From Acidimicrobiaceae bacterium UBA7830 (lineage in GTDB: Bacteria; Actinomycetota; Acidimicrobiia; Acidimicrobiales; Ilumatobacteraceae): a stretch of DNA of 28,405 nucleotides. Every line of letters starts with the position of its first letter. The first letter of the stretch is position 1. Both the position numbers and the translations under genes were made by a program. The notes under the pieces were generated by a model that saw only the letters and a list, made by a program, of their open reading frames with translations, did no database searches and was not told the origin of the DNA. Shown piece after piece: positions 22,493-28,405 of the stretch. The stretch is taken from the NCBI GenBank assembly GCA_002501485.1, contig DLTS01000095.1:11146-39550 (forward strand), read 5' to 3'.

Positions 22493-23953
22493 TCAACGAC
22501 GAATCGTAGGATCAGAAAACCGTGCCAGCAAGCGTAACGTGTGCACCGATGACCCCGACAGCACGCCTCCTCGCCCGAGCAATCGACCACCCTGCCAATT
22601 CGACAGCCCAAGTTCTGGTTGACCGAGGGCATACTGCCCATCGACCCAGCGGGTAAAACCGTTGCCTACAAACGGAGCCTCGGCAGATGCATACACACGC
22701 TCGACCAACTCTGGCTCGTCAGTCAGCACTGACACCACGAAATGTGGGCTGTGCTCATTGCATAACTTGACGGCATGTTCGATCGAGTCAACAAGCACGA
22801 TCGAAAGTTCAGGATCGTTCTCCCATTCAAACTCATGGCCAAGACCCGACTCGGGAAGGGGTTCGGTGCGGATGTGATCAGCAGCCGTACTCTGTGTGAC
22901 GAGAGACCGGAGCTCCTCATCACCATGGATAATTCCCGTTGCGTCATGCTCAGTAGCTGCTGAAGCAACGGCTCGGACTATGACGGGAAGCACCTCATCG
23001 ACCGCTGACCTCTCGATACAACACACATTCAATGTATTGCAGACCTTCCGGTCGAGTGAGGCTGCAACAGCAGGTTCGACCCAACTTGGGCTCGCGGTCG
23101 ACGGCACGATCATCCAGGCGCCACCCGTTCCGTGCAGACTCACTGGGGTGCCGACAGAGCGGGCAATAGTCCCAAGCTGGTCTACTGCTGGGCCTGACCC
23201 TCGGGCCACTGCGAGCGCAAGCCGACGATCAGCGAATAACGCCCAACCGGCTGCGTGAGCACGGGACTCGATAAGCACGATCGACGATGCCGGTAATCCG
23301 GCTGCAGTTAAAGCGGGAATGACTGCACTCGCCATCATGGCTTGCGCAGTACCCAAGGCATCAGAGCCGATTCGCAGAACTGCAGCGTTACCCGTCCTTA
23401 TAACTCCGGCCGCGTCCGCAAACACATTGGGGCGACCCTCGAAGACGAACCCAACAACACCAACCGGTGCTCGACGAACTTCGATGTCCCATCCCGCATG
23501 ATGAATCATGTCGACGGTTTCGTCACGTCGCATTCCAATCTCGCTCCACATGTCGAGACCCGCAACCATGTCGTCGAGCATCTTCTGGGTGACTTCAAGA
23601 CGCGTAGTCGAACGTCCACGTCGCTGAGCATCGGCAACGTCGATTGCATTTGCCGCCAAGATCTGCTCTCTCACGTCGGTCGACGTGAGCGCAGATCCAA
23701 ATGAGCGAAAGAATGAACTAATCGCATCATCGGAGCACTGGGTGAGATCGGAAAAGGCACCCTGTGCCGACTCAACGGCGGCCGACACCATCTCAGCCTC
23801 ATACTGGGGGACGTGCAGCAGACTGTCACCCGAGATCAATAACTGGTCTCCCGCAACAAACGCAGTTGCGAGCTCGGCGCTGACACGCACACCTTCGCCG
23901 CCACCGGTTAACACTAGCTGGCCCTCCTCGAGCCGGTCGATCTGCTCACGCAT
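22493..23953 (-). CDS. ProA-like aldehyde dehydrogenase family protein
   Basis: A 486-residue protein of the aldehyde dehydrogenase superfamily most like gamma-glutamyl phosphate reductase (ProA). The ProA-like stretches are NAIDVADAQRRGRS, APVGVVGFVFEGRPNV, RTGNAAVLRIGSDA and DRKVCNTLNVCCI, with catalytic Cys305. The differences are substantial. It has about 50 extra N-terminal residues (GQLVLTGGGEGVRVSAELA), HGTGGAW replaces the ProA ITGGIG segment, and the C-terminus (LGQPELGLSNWQGGRLLGRGG) replaces the ProA FGLGAEIGIST block. It is better treated as a separate subfamily acting on another acyl phosphate or aldehyde. No proB is nearby. The ATG at 23953 has GAGGTG 7 nt upstream and begins 1 nt after the stop of the Gfo remnant. 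Confidence 0.82.
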   Translation of the reverse strand: MREQIDRLEEGQLVLTGGGEGVRVSAELATAFVAGDQLLISGDSLLHVPQYEAEMVSAAVESAQGAFSDLTQCSDDAISSFFRSFGSALTSTDVREQILAANAIDVADAQRRGRSTTRLEVTQKMLDDMVAGLDMWSEIGMRRDETVDMIHHAGWDIEVRRAPVGVVGFVFEGRPNVFADAAGVIRTGNAAVLRIGSDALGTAQAMMASAVIPALTAAGLPASSIVLIESRAHAAGWALFADRRLALAVARGSGPAVDQLGTIARSVGTPVSLHGTGGAWMIVPSTASPSWVEPAVAASLDRKVCNTLNVCCIERSAVDEVLPVIVRAVASAATEHDATGIIHGDEELRSLVTQSTAADHIRTEPLPESGLGHEFEWENDPELSIVLVDSIEHAVKLCNEHSPHFVVSVLTDEPELVERVYASAEAPFVGNGFTRWVDGQYALGQPELGLSNWQGGRLLGRGGVLSGSSVHTLRLLARFSDPTIRR

Positions 23954-23954
23954 C

Positions 23955-24146
23955 TCAGACCACCTCACTCGTCTCTACCAACCGTCCACATTCGATCGAC
24001 TGGTGGGCAGCGACCCCAACTACCACCAACCTCATTCCGTCGAGATGAAGGATGTTTTGAATGTGCTTAACGCCCATCATCCCCGTCCCGATGACGCTAT
24101 ACCTGACGCGGTCGGTGTCGACCACCGCTGAGTCATTCATTTCCAC
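23955..24146 (-). pseudogene. Truncated N-terminus of a Gfo/Idh/MocA oxidoreductase (63 codons)
   Basis: A 63-residue reading frame from the GTG at 24146 (or ATG at 24140) to a TGA at 23955. Residues VRYSVIGTGMMGVKHIQNIL match the start of Gfo/Idh/MocA-family NAD(P)-dependent oxidoreductases, which are normally 330-400 residues: a first beta strand, the GTGMMG dinucleotide loop, and helix one. The second strand MRLVVVGVAAH follows, but the usual Asp of the ADP motif is lost and the frame ends soon after. The remaining about 300 residues are not found downstream, where the ProA-like gene starts 1 nt later. It looks like a deletion remnant that kept its promoter. A functional leader ORF that couples translation to the next gene is the alternative. 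Confidence 0.6.
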
Positions 24147-24153
24147 GCTCTGA

Positions 24154-24163
24154 AGCGTACGCT
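24154..24163. promoter_or_regulatory. Palindromic bidirectional -10 element (symmetric leaderless promoter)
   Basis: AGCGTACGCT is a perfect 10-bp palindrome. TACGCT is read on both strands: plus 24158-24163, 7 nt before the ATG at 24171, and minus 24154-24159, 7 nt before the GTG at 24146. The arrangement is exactly symmetric about its centre, including the distance to both start codons. Confidence 0.52.
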
Positions 24164-24170
24164 CGAACCC

Positions 24171-24848
24171 ATGGAAGACAACCGTTTCTACTTCCGCCAA
24201 TTGCTTTCCGGTCGCGACTTTGCCGTCGGCAATGACTTTGCGACGCAGATGGTCAACTTTTCGTATGCGATCGGTGACCGAGCAACCGGAGCATGTGTGC
24301 TCGTCGACCCGGCGTGGCATGTCAATGATCTCGTCGACATTGTCGAAGCCGACGGAATGTCGGTTGAAGGTGTCCTTGCGACTCACTACCACGCCGACCA
24401 TGTCGGCGGGTCAATCATGGGTCACGACATCGAGGGTGTCGCCGCACTGTTGGAGCGAATCGACTGCCCGATTCACGTGCAAGCTGCCGAAGTGCCGTGG
24501 ATGGAACGCACCGCAGACGTCACCGCCGATCAACTTGTAGCCCACGAACCAGGCGATGTTTTGGCTGTCGGAGACATCGCAGTCACTCTCGTCCACACAC
24601 CAGGACACACACCAGGGAGTCAGTGTTTTCTCGTTGACGGCCGTCTAGTCGCAGGAGACACCCTCTTCCTGGACGGTTGCGGTCGCACCGACCTTCCGGG
24701 GTCTGATGCGTCAGCCATGATGGAAAGTCTTCGAATGCTGTCAACGGTTCCCGACGATGTCATTCTTTATCCAGGTCACCGTTACTCACTTGCATCTTCG
24801 GCGACGATGGGTGCCGTCAAGCAATCAAATTTCGTCTTCCAGCACTGA
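24171..24848 (+). CDS. MBL-fold metallo-hydrolase (glyoxalase II / persulfide dioxygenase-like)
   Basis: A 225-residue metallo-beta-lactamase-fold protein. The metal motif THYHADHVGG gives His72, His74, Asp76 and His77. VHTPGHTPGSQCFLVDG carries the third His, and AGDTLFLDGCGRTDLPGSD the bridging Asp plus the GCGRTD loop typical of hydroxyacylglutathione hydrolases and persulfide dioxygenases; YPGHRYS holds the last His. An exact choice between thioester hydrolase and persulfide dioxygenase is not possible from sequence alone; no rhodanese domain is fused. The ATG at 24171 is 24 bp from the remnant's GTG, and the palindromic -10 between them serves both directions. It converges with the carboxyltransferase gene across a 26-bp gap holding a hairpin. 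Confidence 0.9.
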   Translation: MEDNRFYFRQLLSGRDFAVGNDFATQMVNFSYAIGDRATGACVLVDPAWHVNDLVDIVEADGMSVEGVLATHYHADHVGGSIMGHDIEGVAALLERIDCPIHVQAAEVPWMERTADVTADQLVAHEPGDVLAVGDIAVTLVHTPGHTPGSQCFLVDGRLVAGDTLFLDGCGRTDLPGSDASAMMESLRMLSTVPDDVILYPGHRYSLASSATMGAVKQSNFVFQH

Positions 24849-24852
24849 TGAC

Positions 24853-24874
24853 TCACCGCCGGTAACCGGCGTGA
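24853..24874. terminator. Hairpin between convergent genes, candidate bidirectional terminator
   Basis: TCAC, one bulged C, GCCGG, loop TAA, CCGGC, GTGA form a 9-bp stem with a single bulge, filling the 26-bp gap between the stops of the MBL gene (24848) and the carboxyltransferase fusion (24875). There is no T-run on either side, so it would be an atypical terminator; the symmetric position fits use from both sides. Confidence 0.45.
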
Positions 24875-26725
24875 TCACCAAGTATCGACTTGGGGCCGAG
24901 TCGGACTCGTGTGATCTTGAGGTGGAACCGAACGAAGGAGCGTTGACAACCAGCGACGCGTATCCGCCGGGTCGATGACATCATCAATTTCAAACCAAGT
25001 GGCGATGCTGAGCGCCTTCCCGTGCTCGTAGAGACGATCGACGAGCTGTCGAAATAGTTGCTCTTCTTCTTCAGGAGAACCTGCTGCTTCAAGCTCTTTT
25101 CGGTAGCCCAGGCGAACATACCCTTCGAGACCCATGCCGCCAAACTCGCCGGTTGGCCATGCAAGACATGCAAGCGGGGCTTTCGTGCTTCCCCCCATCA
25201 TCGCCTGAGCTCCCAAGCCGTATGACTTTCTCAAGACCACCGAAATCACTGGCACTGTCACATTTGCACCGGTGACGAACAATCGACTGCAATGTCTCAC
25301 CAACGCAGTCTGTTCTACATCGGGGCCAACCATCATCCCCGGTGTATCGATCAAAGTGATGATTGGCAAACCGTGAGCGTCACATAACTGCATGAACCGA
25401 GCTGCCTTATCCGCTCCATCGGAATCGATCGCGCCCGCAAGGTGTGCAGGATTGTTTGCAATTACACCAACAGGTCGGCCTTCAACTCGTGCGAGGGCGG
25501 TAATCATGCCGACACCGAAGTCCTTGCGAATCTCGAGCACGCTGTCATCATCGAACATCCCGTCAATAACACTCCGCACGTCATATGCACGAAGACGATC
25601 AACGGGAATCACATCTCTGAGCTCCGTTTGGTCGCTGCATGACCAGTCATCGAGCGCGCCCTGAAAGTATGAGAGGTACTTCCGAGCCACCTCGACCGCC
25701 TCAGCCTCATCTTCGACGAGGATGTCGATCACACCGTTTGCTGACTGCACCGAGGTCGGCCCGATCTCTTTCGGCTCATATACGCCAAGCCCACCGCCCT
25801 CAATCATTGCGGGCCCACCCATGCCAATATTTGAGTCCCGTGTTGCAATGACTACATCACAGCAGCCGAGGATTGCCGCATTTCCGGCAAAGCAATATCC
25901 CGAATTCACACCCACCATCGGCACTGTTCCTGAAAGTTGTCCCCACCACAAAAACGCATAGCAATCGAGCCCGGTGACCCCACCGGTGTCGGTATCACCT
26001 GGGCGCCCACCCCCACCTTCGGTAAAAAACACGACCGGTAGGCGCAGTTCTTCAGCGAGTTCGAAGAGTCGATCTTTCTTCCGGTGGTTCTGATGCCCTT
26101 GCGTCCCAGCAAGCACCGAATAGTCGTACGACATCACAACACACTGCGCACCTCGGCCCTTGAACTGGTCACCATTCACTGAGGCGATACCTCCGACCAA
26201 ACCGTCGGCGGGTGTGTTCTCGATGAGGTCGTCAAGTTCTCGACGCTTTCGCTGGGCAGCGAGAACGAGTGGACCATACTCGACGAGGGAACCCTCGTCG
26301 ATGAGATCCTCGACGTTTTCACGGGCGGTGCGATGTCCGCGCTCCCTCCGACGTTGCACCGCTCTGGGGCGCGCCGAATCGAGGCCCATTGCGTGCCGCT
26401 CGACCACCTCTGATAGGTCAGGTCGGTCAAGTCCCAGCGGCCCAGACGCTGAGACCGCCTCGGCGGCTTCTTCTGCGCCGTCTTGTACCTCGCTGCTCGC
26501 GTTAATTGAGGCGATGACATCGCCCGGCTTTACGGTCGACCCCACTTCGACTGCAACAGCGGACAGCACGCCTCGGGTTGGGGCGACGATCTCGTGATGA
26601 AGTTTCATCGATTCCATCATTCCGAGCACTTGGCCCTGCCGAACAGGTGTCCCCGTCGTGACCTCCCACGTCACGACGGTGCCTTGCATCTCTGCGGTGA
26701 TTGCAACGTTTTGGTCCGTGGTCAT
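24875..26725 (-). CDS. Biotinyl-domain/carboxyltransferase fusion of an acyl-CoA carboxylase
   Basis: A 616-residue fusion. Residues 1-77 form a biotinyl (lipoyl-like) domain with the biotinylation motif MMESMKLHHEI, Lys41. A polar Ala/Glu-rich linker (78-115) follows. The rest is a carboxyltransferase of the acyl-CoA carboxylase beta/PccB family, with the two crotonase-like halves at about 120-370 (GRGAQCVVMSYDYSVLAGTQG, FFTEGGGGRPGD, IGMGGPAMIEGGG) and 370-600 (VGVIANNPAHLAGAID, ITLIDTPGMMVGP, RKSYGLGAQAMMGG). It would move CO2 from biotin to an acyl-CoA. Most actinobacteria place biotin on the carboxylase subunit (AccA), so this order is unusual; no biotin carboxylase is in view. The ATG at 26725 has only a weak AGGG upstream. 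It lies 67 bp after the ClC stop. Confidence 0.88.
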   Translation of the reverse strand: MTTDQNVAITAEMQGTVVTWEVTTGTPVRQGQVLGMMESMKLHHEIVAPTRGVLSAVAVEVGSTVKPGDVIASINASSEVQDGAEEAAEAVSASGPLGLDRPDLSEVVERHAMGLDSARPRAVQRRRERGHRTARENVEDLIDEGSLVEYGPLVLAAQRKRRELDDLIENTPADGLVGGIASVNGDQFKGRGAQCVVMSYDYSVLAGTQGHQNHRKKDRLFELAEELRLPVVFFTEGGGGRPGDTDTGGVTGLDCYAFLWWGQLSGTVPMVGVNSGYCFAGNAAILGCCDVVIATRDSNIGMGGPAMIEGGGLGVYEPKEIGPTSVQSANGVIDILVEDEAEAVEVARKYLSYFQGALDDWSCSDQTELRDVIPVDRLRAYDVRSVIDGMFDDDSVLEIRKDFGVGMITALARVEGRPVGVIANNPAHLAGAIDSDGADKAARFMQLCDAHGLPIITLIDTPGMMVGPDVEQTALVRHCSRLFVTGANVTVPVISVVLRKSYGLGAQAMMGGSTKAPLACLAWPTGEFGGMGLEGYVRLGYRKELEAAGSPEEEEQLFRQLVDRLYEHGKALSIATWFEIDDVIDPADTRRWLSTLLRSVPPQDHTSPTRPQVDTW

Positions 26726-26792
26726 GCCCTGAGTTTGTCAGTCACCTGTCAATCTGACCGACTCGGCCGTGTCGACCAGGTACGTCTGGACA

Positions 26793-28115
26793 TCATATTT
26801 GGCCAGGTCGGCGTTGGAAGGCAGTAATCGACTGTTCCCCCATCACCAACTCAGCGGCAACCGCAGCGAAGAGCGCAGGCACAATGAAGTTTGGGCGCCC
26901 TGTTGATTCAGCGACGAACATCACCGCAGCAAGCGGAACGCGATAACCGGCCCCGAGAAACGCTGCGATCCCAATCAGCGTGTATAGGGAGAATCGTTCA
27001 GGGTGAACGACCTCCCCGACTGCTCGTCCGACGATTGCTCCACCGACAACAAGAGGAATAAAGACTCCACCGACGCCACCTCCAACCAGAGTTGCTGCGG
27101 AGGCAAACGATCGAATGATGAACACTGCAATTAATAACCAAAGAGCGATATCGGCCTCAATGAACAGCCAGCCTTCGAGGACTTCGTAGCCAGCACCGAG
27201 GCTTAGGGGTAGACCAGTGAGCTGTCGTGACAGCAACACCAAGCCAATAAGAGTTAACGATGCCGACACGATTCTGATTGGAAACGAGCGCACTGAAAAT
27301 GCTTTTGCCAATCTGATCAATTTTGCAAATGCCCGGGCGCCGATTGCACAGGCAACACCAATGGCGAGGGCGCCGAATAGGTCTCGGACCTCGAACTGTG
27401 GAACGGGAATGATCGTTCCACCTAGAAGCGGTGTGGTGTCGCTCAACGATACGAAGGTGAAGTAACCAGTGGCGCTTGCAACAAGAGCTGGAAGCAACAT
27501 GCGTCGCGCAAGGTCGTCTCGATACGGAACTTCAAGCGCGAAAATAGCTCCCGTCGCTGGCGCCTTAAAAATGGCCGCAACACCTGCGGCAGCACCTGCG
27601 ACAAGAAGGGTTCGATGATCACTACCTCGGAACGGTGCGGGGAGCCGGCGCTGAATCTGTGAGCCGAGCGTCGACCCGCCGTATAGCGACGGACCTTCAA
27701 GACCGAGCGAGCCACCGGTCCCAAGCGAGGCAACAGCCGCGACGCTTCGTGCCACCAGTGCACGAAGCCCGAGCCGGTACTGGGAGTCATGGAACGAGTG
27801 CAGGTACTCATCTGATGTCGATCCCGAGATACCGCCACCGATGTACCGAAGCGACAGAGCAGCTACGAGAAGGCCGCTTACGGGAGCGGTGAGCAGTATC
27901 CACAGTGGTGCCTCAATCAGACGGTCATAGACCGCATGCACTGCAACATCGAGACCTCGCACAAACAGACCGGTTGCGATTCCCGTTGCCGCAGCGAGAA
28001 GCACGACCTCGCGGGATCGCCGGACAATTGACCGGAATTCGTCTCGCCGTTGAGAAAACACATCAGGACGAACAGAGCGAGCCACCCGGTTATGGATCAG
28101 ACGACTCAAAGGCAC
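26793..28115 (-). CDS. ClC-family chloride channel or transporter
   Basis: A 440-residue membrane protein with many hydrophobic helices, of the ClC family that conducts Cl- or exchanges it for H+. The selectivity-filter segments are GGGISGS (in place of GSGIP), SLGLEGPSLYGGS with the gating Glu kept in GLEGP, and GGVGGVFIPLVVGG (the GXFXP motif). The internal proton glutamate of ClC-ec1 (E203) aligns with Val in FALEVPYRDD, as in channel-type ClCs, and the central Ser of GSGIP is Gly. Ion coupling may thus differ from the E. coli exchanger. No CBS domains are present. The start is a GTG at 28115 with TATAGT 8 nt upstream. Confidence 0.9.
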   Translation of the reverse strand: MPLSRLIHNRVARSVRPDVFSQRRDEFRSIVRRSREVVLLAAATGIATGLFVRGLDVAVHAVYDRLIEAPLWILLTAPVSGLLVAALSLRYIGGGISGSTSDEYLHSFHDSQYRLGLRALVARSVAAVASLGTGGSLGLEGPSLYGGSTLGSQIQRRLPAPFRGSDHRTLLVAGAAAGVAAIFKAPATGAIFALEVPYRDDLARRMLLPALVASATGYFTFVSLSDTTPLLGGTIIPVPQFEVRDLFGALAIGVACAIGARAFAKLIRLAKAFSVRSFPIRIVSASLTLIGLVLLSRQLTGLPLSLGAGYEVLEGWLFIEADIALWLLIAVFIIRSFASAATLVGGGVGGVFIPLVVGGAIVGRAVGEVVHPERFSLYTLIGIAAFLGAGYRVPLAAVMFVAESTGRPNFIVPALFAAVAAELVMGEQSITAFQRRPGQI

Positions 28116-28123
28116 ATTCAGGC

Positions 28124-28129
28124 ACTATA
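28124..28129 (-). promoter_or_regulatory. Candidate -10 element, leaderless, for the ClC gene
   Basis: TATAGT on the minus strand, the closest match to the general TATAAT in the window, 8 nt before the GTG at 28115. No TTGACA-like -35 at 16-18 nt; the inverted repeat at 28150-28164 covers that place. Confidence 0.52.
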
Positions 28130-28149
28130 GAAGTTTGATCGCCCTTTTG

Positions 28150-28164
28150 CTGAAATAGTTTCAG
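28150..28164. repeat. Inverted repeat in the ClC promoter region, operator-like
   Basis: CTGAAA-TAG-TTTCAG, perfect 6-bp arms with a 3-bp centre. It lies 20 bp upstream of the -10, so it would cover the -35 region of the ClC promoter, where a regulator could act. An AT-rich terminator stem for a gene reading in from the right is less likely, as no T-run follows. Confidence 0.4.
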
Positions 28165-28296
28165 GTAATAACTCAACCAGAAGTCTGATGACTCCTACCA
28201 ATTGAACCTACGGCTCCCATCCGGGCAACTCCGTCCCACGAGTAATGTCGGGCAACGTACTTTCGGGTCATCTAACGGCAGCGGAAAATACGAAAT

Positions 28297-28405
28297 TCAC
28301 AGTTCACCGTCGATCACGTGGGCGATGACATCAGCAAGCTCGTGGAAGCGCTGTCATGCCTTACGCCCAACACCGTCGTAATCGAGGCCCGCAGCTCGCA
28401 CAGAC
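28297..28405 (-). pseudogene. Possible tail of a gene entering from the right, with an in-frame TGA
   Basis: On the minus strand one frame reads LDYDGVGRKA, then TGA at 28356-28354, then QRFHELADVIAHVIDGEL and a second TGA at 28299-28297. Both parts look protein-like, so this may be the end of a gene with a late stop mutation (or a gene that simply ends at the first TGA). TGA is used as a stop throughout the window, so recoding is unlikely. No family is recognised, and only 35 codons are visible. The rest of 28116-28405 holds the ClC promoter, the inverted repeat and otherwise nothing I can support. Confidence 0.2.

Noticed and set aside
26747..26752. TTGACA on the minus strand before the biotinyl-carboxyltransferase gene, as a -35
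   Set aside because: No -10 follows at 16-19 nt; that position is already at the start codon.
28150..28164. CTGAAA/TTTCAG repeat as a rho-independent terminator of a gene to the right
   Set aside because: AT-rich short stem with no T-run; the position relative to the ClC -10 fits an operator better.
1..28405. CRISPR arrays, tRNA or rRNA genes, insertion sequences, prophage or toxin-antitoxin genes
   Set aside because: I looked for direct repeats, cloverleaf-like intergenic sequence and mobile-element proteins and saw none; nearly all sequence is occupied by ordinary genes.

Overview
The window looks like a compact housekeeping stretch of an actinobacterial chromosome, most probably from an uncultured member of Acidimicrobiia or a nearby lineage. 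The reasons are moderate-to-high GC, a GuaB1-type CBS-containing IMPDH/GMP-reductase relative, a DUF3151 protein, a DUF2510 membrane protein, an actinobacterial-style CtaA, many GTG starts, and a strong tendency to leaderless promoters (TANNNT about 6-8 nt before the start codon). The class-level assignment is inference. I see no rRNA, tRNA, CRISPR array, insertion sequence or phage gene.

Layout from left to right. (1) 1-1012, minus: DUF3151 protein and a partial mobA, coupled by a GTGA overlap. (2) 1051-2532, plus: a small two-helix membrane protein and an MFS transporter. (3) 2498-4707, minus: pyruvate kinase and an alpha/beta hydrolase. (4) 4831-7702, minus: an MBL-fold hydrolase, a crotonase and an acyl-CoA dehydrogenase, all joined by ATGA overlaps. 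(5) 7888-9153, plus: M18 aminopeptidase. (6) 9126-11932, minus: guaB1, cmk, plsC. (7) 12035-13689, plus: alpha/beta hydrolase and TsaC/Sua5. (8) 13637-15102, minus: ctaA and a J-domain protein. (9) 15188-15865, minus: histidine phosphatase, diverging from (10) 15890-17015, plus: DUF2510 membrane protein and a second anchored protein. (11) 17037-17705, minus: hexapeptide acyltransferase, diverging from (12) 17729-21025, plus: type-B carboxylesterase, P1/S58-family peptidase, PanC, all overlapping. (13) 21071-22492, plus: FAD-dependent oxidoreductase. (14) 22493-24146, minus: a ProA-like aldehyde dehydrogenase preceded by a 63-codon remnant of a Gfo/Idh/MocA oxidoreductase. (15) 24171-24848, plus: second MBL-fold hydrolase. 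(16) 24875-28115, minus: ClC channel and a biotinyl-carboxyltransferase fusion. (17) 28116-28405: ClC upstream region and the possible tail of a broken gene.

The most notable signal is in the gaps rather than the genes. Thirteen transcription-unit starts have TANNNT placed 6-8 nt before the start codon. At three divergent pairs the start codons are only 23-24 bp apart, so the two -10 elements overlap. In two of these the shared element is a perfect 10-bp palindrome centred on GTAC (15874-15883 and 24154-24163). This predicts symmetric, bidirectional, leaderless promoters. Other points of interest are a P1-family peptidase coupled to panC (possible beta-alanine supply), the truncated Gfo/Idh/MocA gene whose promoter survives and now leads into the ProA-like gene, a biotinyl-CT fusion with no biotin carboxylase nearby, a crotonase lacking one catalytic glutamate, and a ClC protein lacking the internal proton glutamate.

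The recognisable metabolism is core: glycolysis (Pyk), purine interconversion (GuaB1), CMP phosphorylation (Cmk), phospholipid synthesis (PlsC), tRNA t6A (TsaC), heme A (CtaA), CoA precursor (PanC) and molybdenum cofactor (MobA). There is also an acyl-CoA/carboxylase component typical of actinobacterial fatty-acid or organic-acid metabolism.
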